From positions 1 through 6,824 of the forward strand of contig JAOPUY010000014.1 of assembly GCA_025963265.1 (NCBI GenBank): 6,824 nucleotides of DNA, written 5' to 3'. Made by a program: the position numbers and the translations under genes. The stretch is from Frankiales bacterium. Its GTDB lineage: Bacteria; Actinomycetota; Actinomycetes; Mycobacteriales; Jatrophihabitantaceae. Under the pieces are notes generated by a model. That model searched no databases and was not told where the DNA came from. It worked only from the letters and a program-made list of their open reading frames with translations. Below are positions 1 through 4,852 of this stretch, piece by piece (the stretch's first letter is position 1; each line of letters opens with the position of its first letter).

Positions 1-66
1 TGGTCGGGCATGAACCCGATGGGCGAGCCCGCCAACAAGACGATCGCCGATCCGGAGGCAAAATGA
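1..66 (+). CDS. C-terminal end of upstream protein, probably the phage portal protein (partial)
   Basis: Frame 1 is open from the first base to the TGA at 64-66 and gives 21 residues, including NPMGEPANKTIADPEAK. The stop overlaps the ATG of the next gene (ATGA, 63-66), as is usual for consecutive genes of a head operon. The fragment is too short to identify by sequence. In lambda-type head clusters the gene directly before the S49 capsid protease is the portal protein (gpB), so that is the positional inference. Any protein with a polar tail would look similar at this length. Confidence 0.6.
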   Translation, partial: WSGMNPMGEPANKTIADPEAK

Positions 67-959
67 TCCACCTCGCGCACCTTGCCCAGGACCTGTTCAA
101 CACGCCGCTGGCGATCCACCCCCGCAAGGCAGAGGTCGCCATGGCGGGCTTGGCCGAGCGGCTCGGCGTCACCCAGCTGATGCGGATGGACGGCACCCTC
201 GCGCCGATGGCGTTCGACGATGATGACGAGTTCGCCCAGTCGGCGCGCACGAGGCGCAACGATACCGACATGGGGTATGACATGATCGGCGGAATCGGCA
301 TGATCCCGATCAGCGGCACCCTCGTCCAGAAGACGCGGAGCCTTCGGCCTTATTCCGGCATGACCGGATACGATGGCATTCGGCAGGCCTTCTGCACTGC
401 GATGGTCGATGATGACGTCGAGATGGTCGCGTTCGATATCCAGTCGGGCGGCGGCTCGATCGCCGGCCTGTTCGACCTGGTCGACCTGATTCACTCGGCC
501 CGCGGCATCAAGCCGATTGCCGCCATTCTCTCGGAATACGCCTATTCGGCAGCCTATGTGATTGCCTCGGCTGTCGATCCAGGCCGGCTCTATGTGCCAC
601 GCACCGGCGGCACCGGGTCGAACGGCGCGATCTGCATGCACGTCGACATGTCGGAAGCGCTCAGCAAGGCCGGCCTGAAGGTCACATTCATCACTTCGGA
701 GGGGGCCGATCGCAAGACGGACGGCCATTCCGAGATACCGCTCAGCGACGACGCGTTTGCCGCGATCAAGGCCGACGTCGATGCGATGGGAACCCTGCTT
801 CACGAGACCGTGGGCAGGAACCGGGGCCTCGCGGCCTCCGCCGTGCGCGAACAGCGTGCGGCGACATTTCTGGGCGCCAAAGGCGTCGCAGCCGGCCTAG
901 CCGATGCTGTGGCGGCGCCCGACGCGGCACTCGCCGCGCTGCTTGCCGAAATCGCCTGA
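63..959 (+). CDS. S49 family (ClpP/SppA-fold) phage capsid maturation protease, lambda gpC-like
   Basis: This 298-residue protein is a predicted S49 serine peptidase that would process the scaffold and other head proteins inside the procapsid. What is seen: a strand near 77-86 (GIGMIPISGTL), the FDIQSGGGSIAG segment at 124-135 that matches the family's oxyanion/substrate loop, a nucleophile candidate Ser162 in YAYSAAYVIASA, the GSNGAI turn at 185-190, and a Lys218 candidate in ADRKTDGH. The Ser-Lys spacing of 56 residues suits the SppA-type Ser/Lys dyad. The first 70 residues are variable and probably form a procapsid-targeting arm. The start at 63 has GGAGG at 54-58 and overlaps the preceding stop. 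Lambda gpC is longer because its C-terminal part also encodes the scaffold Nu3; here the protease ends cleanly and a separate gene follows 19 bases later. The family call is firm; the substrates are inferred. Confidence 0.93.
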   Translation: MIHLAHLAQDLFNTPLAIHPRKAEVAMAGLAERLGVTQLMRMDGTLAPMAFDDDDEFAQSARTRRNDTDMGYDMIGGIGMIPISGTLVQKTRSLRPYSGMTGYDGIRQAFCTAMVDDDVEMVAFDIQSGGGSIAGLFDLVDLIHSARGIKPIAAILSEYAYSAAYVIASAVDPGRLYVPRTGGTGSNGAICMHVDMSEALSKAGLKVTFITSEGADRKTDGHSEIPLSDDAFAAIKADVDAMGTLLHETVGRNRGLAASAVREQRAATFLGAKGVAAGLADAVAAPDAALAALLAEIA

Positions 960-965
960 CACCAC

Positions 966-972
966 GGAAGGA
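966..972 (+). promoter_or_regulatory. Shine-Dalgarno site that decides the scaffold start
   Basis: GGAAGGA lies six bases before the ATG at 979. It favours 979 over the in-frame upstream ATG at 904, which sits deep inside the protease reading frame and would encode an unrelated Arg/Pro-rich extension. Confidence 0.7.
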
Positions 973-978
973 TCCCAC

Positions 979-1584
979 ATGGCCAAGAATGATCTCCGGG
1001 CGGGGACTTCCCCGTTCGCCCACCTGCTCGCCCTCGTCACCGGCAACCCCGTCGGCGGCAAGAAGGCCGACGACGACAAGCCCGAGAACGAGGATCCGGA
1101 CGCCGAGACTGACCCTGAAGATCCCGACGCCGAGACGGATAAGCCGGACGAAGGCGCCGAGGGCGACGAGCCCGCCGAGCCCGAGAAGGGCAAGCGGGGC
1201 AAGAAGGCCAAGGCCGAGGACGACGATTCCGACGAGAGCGCGGAGTCCGATGACGATGACGAGGATATGGCGAAGGCGCGGCATGAGGGCTGGCTCGCCG
1301 GCCAGGCGCGTTGCCGCAAGATCTTCTCGGCCAAGTCGGCCGGCGTCCGCCCCGACATGGCCGCGCACCTCGCCTTCGACCAGACCATCCCCAGCGCCCA
1401 GGCGATCGCCATGCTCGACATGGCCGCCGCGGGCAACGCTCCGGTGCAGGGCAGCCGTCTTGCGAACCGCATGGCGCGCGTCGTGATCCCCAACCCCGGT
1501 GCCGGGGGCTCCGGGCGAAAGGCCGAGGACATGTCCTTCGGCGAGCGCGCCAAGGCCGCGGCGAAAAAAGCCGGCATCATCTGA
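979..1584 (+). CDS. Acidic capsid scaffold-like protein (Nu3 position)
   Basis: This 201-residue protein has two parts. Residues 30-97 are a highly charged, low-complexity stretch dominated by Asp, Glu, Lys and Pro, probably disordered, with a basic island at 70-79 (KGKRGKKAKA). Residues 98-201 look helical, with AGVRPDMAAHLAFDQTIPSA followed by AIAMLDMAAAG. From memory, that RPxxAxHLAF...AxAML pattern also occurs at the C-termini of some proteobacterial phage S49 proteases. Position after the protease and before the decoration and capsid genes, the acidity and the helical tail all suggest a scaffold degraded during maturation; this is inference. The chosen start at 979 has GGAAGGA at 966-972. 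An in-frame ATG at 904 would add 25 residues inside the protease gene and lacks such a site. It may instead be a small accessory head protein. Confidence 0.72.
   Translation: MAKNDLRAGTSPFAHLLALVTGNPVGGKKADDDKPENEDPDAETDPEDPDAETDKPDEGAEGDEPAEPEKGKRGKKAKAEDDDSDESAESDDDDEDMAKARHEGWLAGQARCRKIFSAKSAGVRPDMAAHLAFDQTIPSAQAIAMLDMAAAGNAPVQGSRLANRMARVVIPNPGAGGSGRKAEDMSFGERAKAAAKKAGII
1090..1143 (+). repeat. Imperfect 27-bp tandem duplication in the acidic linker
   Basis: Two adjacent 27-base units (1090-1116 and 1117-1143) encode EDPDAETDP and EDPDAETDK, residues 38-46 and 47-55 of the scaffold-like protein. The units differ mainly at third codon positions and in the last codon, suggesting a duplication that has since drifted while the acidic peptide was kept. 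It lengthens the charged linker and is probably not a binding site. Confidence 0.7.
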
Positions 1585-1589
1585 ACCTT

Positions 1590-1614
1590 GGGCCACGGGC
1601 TCGCCCGTCCCTTT
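1590..1614 (+). terminator. Possible hairpin between the scaffold and decoration genes
   Basis: The inverted pair ACGGG/CCCGT (1595-1599 and 1604-1608, loop CTCG) is flanked by GGG at 1590-1592 and CCC at 1609-1611, with a two-base bulge, and is followed by TTT only. The structure is short and its T-run is weak, so it could be an attenuator, an RNA-processing or stabilising stem, or chance in GC-rich DNA. It is one of three hairpin candidates around the decoration and capsid genes. Confidence 0.3.
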
Positions 1615-1633
1615 CCACGACAGGAATTGAACC

Positions 1634-2347
1634 ATGGCATTGAATCCTACCCTCCAGGGCAACAGCCCTTGGGCTCCCGGCGTCTCGGCGGACGTCTTCG
1701 TCCCGGATCAGCTGATCGCCGGCGACATGAAGATCGTCACCGACACGAAGACGATCACCGGTGGCGGCATTTACCGCCGCGGCACTGTGCTCGGCCGGAT
1801 CAACGTCGGCGCCGCAACGTCGGCGGTGAAAGCGTCGGGCGCGAACACTGGTAACGGCACCTTCGTGCTCGATGCCTCGACCCCGGTGCTCGCCTTTGCG
1901 GAAAGCGGGATCTACACCGCCCGCTTCACCACCACGACCAACATCCGTCTGACCGATCCGCGCGGCCGCGTTCTGGCCGACATTCCGATCGTCGCCACCA
2001 ACGGCCAGACGGCTTCGGTCGCCGATCAGATCAAGGGCTTGTTCACCGAGGGTTCGGTCACTTTCGCCGCCGGCGACGGCTTCGACATCACCGTCGCTGC
2101 CAGCCCCGACACCTATACGATCGCGCTCGCCGCGGCCGTGAACGGTTCGCAAACCCCGGTCGCGCTCCTCGTCGACGATGTCGACACCTCGGGCGGCGAC
2201 GTCCTGGGCGGCATCTACCAGATGGGTGAATTCAACATCAATGCGGTCATCCTCGGCACCGGCATCACCGCTGCTGCTGCCCGGCAGGCGCTGCTCGCCA
2301 GCAACATCTACCTCAAGACGCCGATTTCGGCGGCAGACCCGACCTAA
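1634..2347 (+). CDS. Head decoration protein, lambda gpD family, with a large internal insert
   Basis: The protein is predicted to bind as trimers on the outside of the expanded capsid and stabilise the packed head. The C-terminal part (residues 174-228: TPVALLVDDVDTSGG, then GGIYQMGEFNINAVILGTG, then a helix AAAARQALLASNIYLK) follows the gpD fold pattern. The N-terminal part (25-57: DQLIAGDMKIV, ITGGGIYRRGTVLGRI) supplies the arm and first strands. Between them, about residues 60-170 form a Gly/Thr-rich beta segment (GNGTFVLD, SGIYTARFTTTTNIRLTDPRG, FAAGDGFDITVAAS). The total of 237 residues is about twice lambda gpD (110). Enlarged versions of this type are, as far as I recall, common in proteobacterial prophages. 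AGGA at 1622-1625 precedes the start. Identity is well supported; a surface role for the insert is inferred. Confidence 0.9.
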   Translation: MALNPTLQGNSPWAPGVSADVFVPDQLIAGDMKIVTDTKTITGGGIYRRGTVLGRINVGAATSAVKASGANTGNGTFVLDASTPVLAFAESGIYTARFTTTTNIRLTDPRGRVLADIPIVATNGQTASVADQIKGLFTEGSVTFAAGDGFDITVAASPDTYTIALAAAVNGSQTPVALLVDDVDTSGGDVLGGIYQMGEFNINAVILGTGITAAAARQALLASNIYLKTPISAADPT

Positions 2348-2367
2348 CCCTCTTTCTCGAAACTGAC

Positions 2368-2390
2368 GCCCGCGATCGAGCGGGCTTTAT
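2368..2390 (+). terminator. Candidate weak terminator between decoration and capsid genes
   Basis: A perfect six-pair GC stem, GCCCGC (2368-2373) with GCGGGC (2380-2385), encloses the loop GATCGA and is followed directly by TTTAT. It lies 20 bases after the decoration stop and ends 8 bases before the GGAG of the capsid gene. Stem and T-run are modest, so partial readthrough would be expected, as the essential capsid gene follows. A role as a 5' stabilising hairpin for the capsid message is an alternative. Confidence 0.45.
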
Positions 2391-2405
2391 TATGGAGCCC
2401 TCCCG

Positions 2406-3470
2406 ATGGCCGAGACCATTTCCTACACGACCGCGAAGCTCGTTCAGGTCGTTCCCAACCTCAAGGTGTCGCAGAACTTCCTGCTCGACAAATTCTTCGG
2501 CGGCATCGTCGAATATGACACCGAAGAGGTGCTGATCGATATCGACATCGGTCTGCGCCGCATGGCGCCGTTCTGCTCGCCTCTCGTCGAGGGCAAGCTG
2601 GTCGAACAGCGCAAGTACCAGACGAACAAGTTCAAACCCGCCTATATCAAGGACAAGCGGGCGCCCGATCTGCGCAAGCCCGTCCGCCGCCAGATCGGCG
2701 AACGCGTGGGCGGCGAACTGAGCGGCGAGGAGCGCGAGCTCGCCAACCTCCAGATCGAGATGGCCGACCAGGTCGACATGGTGAACCGCCGTCTCGAATG
2801 GATGGCCGCGAGCGCCCTCACCACCGGCACCGTAACCATTGCCGGCGAGGGCTTCCCCACCACCCTGATCGATTTCGGCCGATCGTCGTCGCTGACGCTG
2901 GCACTCACCGGCGGTAATAAATGGGGCGCCACCCTCAACAGCGCTGGTCGCGACGTGAACATTGCGGGCCAGATCGATGCCTGGGCGGCGCGAATTCTGA
3001 AAGCGTCCGGCGCGGTCGTTACCGACATCGTCTTCACCAACACGCCCTGGAACAAGTTCCTGAGCGCCGAAGGCGTCCAAGGCGCAATCTTCTATCCGGC
3101 GCAGGCGAGTGCCGGCAACGTCGTCAATCCCGGCTCGCAGATCAAGGCTGGCGCCGTGTATAAGGGGCGCTGGGGCCAGTACGACCTGTGGCTCTATAAC
3201 GATTGGTATATCGACAGCGCCGGCGTCGAGCAGCCGATGATCGCCGACGGCACCATCGTCATGAGCGGCGAGGCCATGATGGGCACCCGCGCCTTCGGCA
3301 TGATCATGGATCCCCGCTTCAACTATAAGGCGATGGCGTACGCCCCGAAGACGTGGATCATGGATGATCCGGCGCAGCGCATCATCATGATGCAGTCGGC
3401 GCCGCTCGTCATCCCGAGCCGGGTCAACGCCTGCATCGCCGTCACGGTCTGCGACCCGTCCAGCTTCTAA
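2406..3470 (+). CDS. Major capsid protein, lambda gpE family (HK97 fold)
   Basis: This 354-residue protein is close in length to lambda gpE (341) and lies in the E position after the decoration gene. Features in order: the N-terminal segment LVQVVPNLKVSQNFLLDKFF (12-31), the strand EEVLIDIDIGLRRMAPFCSP (40-59), an extended loop with YIKDKRAPDLRKPV (80-93), a charged helix (105-135) ending in RRLEWMAASALTTGTVTI, the helix IDAWAARILKASG (190-202), and a C-terminal domain with YDLWLYNDWYID (259-270), GTRAFGMIMD and AQRIIMMQSAPLVIPSRVNACIAVTV. This order is typical of the family, in which hundreds of copies form the shell. GGAG at 2394-2397 is eight bases from the ATG. It should be the most abundant product of the window. 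No N-terminal scaffold domain is visible, consistent with a separate scaffold gene. Confidence 0.95.
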   Translation: MAETISYTTAKLVQVVPNLKVSQNFLLDKFFGGIVEYDTEEVLIDIDIGLRRMAPFCSPLVEGKLVEQRKYQTNKFKPAYIKDKRAPDLRKPVRRQIGERVGGELSGEERELANLQIEMADQVDMVNRRLEWMAASALTTGTVTIAGEGFPTTLIDFGRSSSLTLALTGGNKWGATLNSAGRDVNIAGQIDAWAARILKASGAVVTDIVFTNTPWNKFLSAEGVQGAIFYPAQASAGNVVNPGSQIKAGAVYKGRWGQYDLWLYNDWYIDSAGVEQPMIADGTIVMSGEAMMGTRAFGMIMDPRFNYKAMAYAPKTWIMDDPAQRIIMMQSAPLVIPSRVNACIAVTVCDPSSF

Positions 3471-3487
3471 GCCGGACCCCCCTTTTT
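3458..3487 (+). terminator. Candidate terminator at the end of the capsid gene
   Basis: GTCC-A-GCT (3458-3465) pairs with AGC-C-GGAC (3470-3477) around a four-base TCTA loop with one internal mismatch. Five C and then five T (3483-3487) follow. The stem overlaps the capsid stop codon. The C spacer between stem and T-run weakens the case. If functional it would reduce expression of the downstream connector and tail genes relative to capsid. Confidence 0.33.
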
Positions 3488-3509
3488 CTGCCAGTCAGAG
3501 GACATCACC

Positions 3510-3761
3510 ATGCCCACCGCGAAGATGAAAACGTACAAGGTCGCGCCGCGCCACTCGGTCACCGGCACCAAGCCTTCGGAGGACGATCCGAAGGTGAAGG
3601 TGCCGGTGACCATCGAGGCCGGCGGCACGATCGAGCTCGACGAAACCGAAGGCGCCAAGCTGCAGAAGCTCGGCTTCCTGCTCGGCGACAACGGCGAGGC
3701 CGCCCTGATCACTGCTGAAGGCCCGCCAGTCGCGGCAGGCGCGGACATCAAGGAAGCCTGA
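3510..3761 (+). CDS. Small protein of unknown function between capsid and joining genes
   Basis: I do not recognise this 83-residue protein with certainty. It begins MPTAKMKTYKVAPRHSVTG, basic for the first 15 or so residues, continues with an acidic-basic stretch (SEDDPKVKVPVTIEAGG), then IELDETEGAKLQKLGFLLG (about 41-59) and a flexible tail. The pattern of a strand, then an 'LDE-E-A-L--LG' helix, resembles small beta/helix proteins often coded beside phage head-tail genes. It occupies the slot of lambda FI, a DNA-packaging accessory, but is shorter and shows no clear similarity. AGAGGA at 3497-3502 supports the start, and only two bases separate its stop from the next ATG, so the two genes are probably co-translated. 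A connector accessory role is a positional guess. Confidence 0.75.
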   Translation: MPTAKMKTYKVAPRHSVTGTKPSEDDPKVKVPVTIEAGGTIELDETEGAKLQKLGFLLGDNGEAALITAEGPPVAAGADIKEA

Positions 3762-3763
3762 TC

Positions 3764-4114
3764 ATGGCGATCGATTGGGATAGCCTCGTCCTTGGCCCCG
3801 TGATGGGGGTTTTTGGCGAGGGCGAGGCTTCCGATCAAACGTCATGGCCGCTCTATACTCCGGTCGGCGGGGCGGCCTTCCGCCTCGCCGACGCGGTGTT
3901 CGACCGCTTCTATGCCGACGTCGAGACCGAGGGCGATAGCGAGGTCACAACCCGCAAGCCGGTGCTGGGCGTCCGCTTGGCGCTTTTCGATGTCGAGCCC
4001 GCGCAGAACGACCTCGTCCATATTCCGAGCGTCGGCATCACCTTCGTGGTGAAGGACGTCCGGCCCGATGGCCATGGGCATGCCAAGCTGATCCTGATGG
4101 CAACAGCGCGATGA
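3764..4114 (+). CDS. Head-tail joining protein, lambda gpFII-like
   Basis: The protein is 116 residues, against 117 for lambda gpFII, and lies between the capsid region and the tail genes. The C-terminal half matches the family layout: VLGVRLALFDVEPAQNDLVH (67-86), a strand-turn-strand IPSVGITFVVKDVRPDGHGH and the closing strand AKLILMATA. This parallels the gpFII pattern of a DTLTIGEENFWVDRV-type strand followed by a PDDGG turn and a final strand. The N-terminal part (MAIDWDSLVLGPVMGVFGEG) would be the segment that contacts the connector. It is predicted to attach below the portal/adaptor complex after packaging and to form the docking surface for the tail. AAGGAA lies in the end of the preceding gene. 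Its stop overlaps the next start (ATGA, 4111-4114). Remote similarity makes the call probable rather than certain. Confidence 0.72.
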   Translation: MAIDWDSLVLGPVMGVFGEGEASDQTSWPLYTPVGGAAFRLADAVFDRFYADVETEGDSEVTTRKPVLGVRLALFDVEPAQNDLVHIPSVGITFVVKDVRPDGHGHAKLILMATAR

Positions 4115-4656
4115 CGACGTCGGCCGACTTGCTCGGCCTCACCCATGAGGTATTGGCGGCGACGGGCGCAACGGATGCCGAGAATCGTGTCTATCGGCCC
4201 GGGGATTGGCCGACACAGGCCGGACAATATCCCCATCTCAAGATGCGCGTCATCCGCGAGACCAAGCAATCGCTAGGTCGCGGCGGCCCGCCCGAGTTCA
4301 TGGTGGTCACCATCGTCCGGATCACCGGCGAAGTCTCCGAGCCTGCCGACATGAACGACGTCGGTGCAACCAACGCCGAAGCTTCGCTGTGGCGTCTGGC
4401 CCGACAGGTCGAGGTCGCCGTCATCGGCAGCTACCCGCTAACCGCGATGCTGCAGCACTTCCCGAGCGTGGAAAGCCAGCTCGCCTATAATTCCGAGGGC
4501 GAAACCCACCTCGCCGGTATCCAGATCGATATCGCGATGGAGTTCTATCAGGGCGAAGACGATTTCGCGCCCGCCCCCGTCGAGGATCTCGACGACGTCG
4601 AAGTGACCGCCGCCAATCATCCGCCCTTCGGCCTCTCGATCGCAGTTTCGGAATAG
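4111..4656 (+). CDS. Probable tail terminator/completion protein (Mu gp37 position)
   Basis: This 181-residue protein precedes the DUF2635 and sheath genes, the slot of Mu gp37 (similar length). It contains a helix DLLGLTHEVLAATGA, a segment YRPGDWPTQAGQYPHLKMRV (28-47), a strand EFMVVTIVRITGEV (62-75), a long helix ATNAEASLWRLARQVEVAVIGSYPL (86-110) and ESQLAYNSEGETHLAGIQID followed by IAMEFYQGEDDF. Helix-then-strand order ending in an 'I-I-MEFYQ' beta strand is typical of small tail terminator/completion proteins that cap the tube and mate it with the head. The last 30 residues are acidic and probably flexible. Its start overlaps the joining gene's stop, so the last head gene and first tail gene are coupled. 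The function is inferred from position and shape; I cannot assign a named family with confidence. Confidence 0.65.
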   Translation: MTTSADLLGLTHEVLAATGATDAENRVYRPGDWPTQAGQYPHLKMRVIRETKQSLGRGGPPEFMVVTIVRITGEVSEPADMNDVGATNAEASLWRLARQVEVAVIGSYPLTAMLQHFPSVESQLAYNSEGETHLAGIQIDIAMEFYQGEDDFAPAPVEDLDDVEVTAANHPPFGLSIAVSE

Positions 4657-4666
4657 GAGCCTCTCC

Positions 4667-4852
4667 ATGATCGTAAAACCCGCCGATGGTCTCGCGATCA
4701 TCGACCCTGTGACGCGTCGCACGCTGCCGCCCGAGGGCATCACCGTTCCCGACGGCGACCTGCATTGGGAACGCCTCAAGAATGACGGCGACGTCACCCT
4801 GTCGCCCGATCCCGAGCCCTCTTCCCCTGACCGGAAGGTGACCCTGAAATGA
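4667..4852 (+). CDS. DUF2635 family small phage protein (Mu gp38-like)
   Basis: The 61-residue sequence MIVKPADGLAIIDPVTRRTL followed by PPEGITVPDGDLHWERLKNDGDV is the characteristic DUF2635 pattern: a VKPA-G-xVxDP start, an R-LP-EG middle, and a W-RxLxDGDV end. Members sit immediately before the sheath gene in Mu-like phages, as here. Their biochemical role is unknown to me. The tail after about residue 45 (SPDPEPSSPDRKVTLK) is disordered and proline-rich. AGGAG at 4655-4659, partly inside the previous stop, gives the start. The stop overlaps the sheath ATG by four bases (4849-4852), so it may set the rate of sheath translation. Confidence 0.85.
   Translation: MIVKPADGLAIIDPVTRRTLPPEGITVPDGDLHWERLKNDGDVTLSPDPEPSSPDRKVTLK

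Noticed and set aside
904..978. Upstream in-frame start that would extend the scaffold-like protein by 25 residues
   Set aside because: The extension overlaps the protease gene, is Arg/Pro-rich and lacks a good Shine-Dalgarno site, while 979 has GGAAGGA at proper spacing.
989..1486. +1-frame product of 165 residues rich in Arg, Pro, Thr and Ser inside the scaffold gene
   Set aside because: The composition is what a shifted reading of GAC/GAG/GCC-rich codons gives. It has no separate start signal and resembles no known overlapping gene.
766..1662. Two overlapping minus-strand open frames (298 and 247 residues) over the protease end and scaffold gene
   Set aside because: They encode low-complexity Leu/Gly/Val- or Ser/Ala-rich strings that mirror the Asp/Glu-rich codons on the + strand. 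No ribosome-binding site or family pattern is visible.
2313..3080. Minus-strand open frame of 255 residues across the capsid gene
   Set aside because: It is antisense to a strongly supported major capsid gene, with no identifiable motif or start signal.
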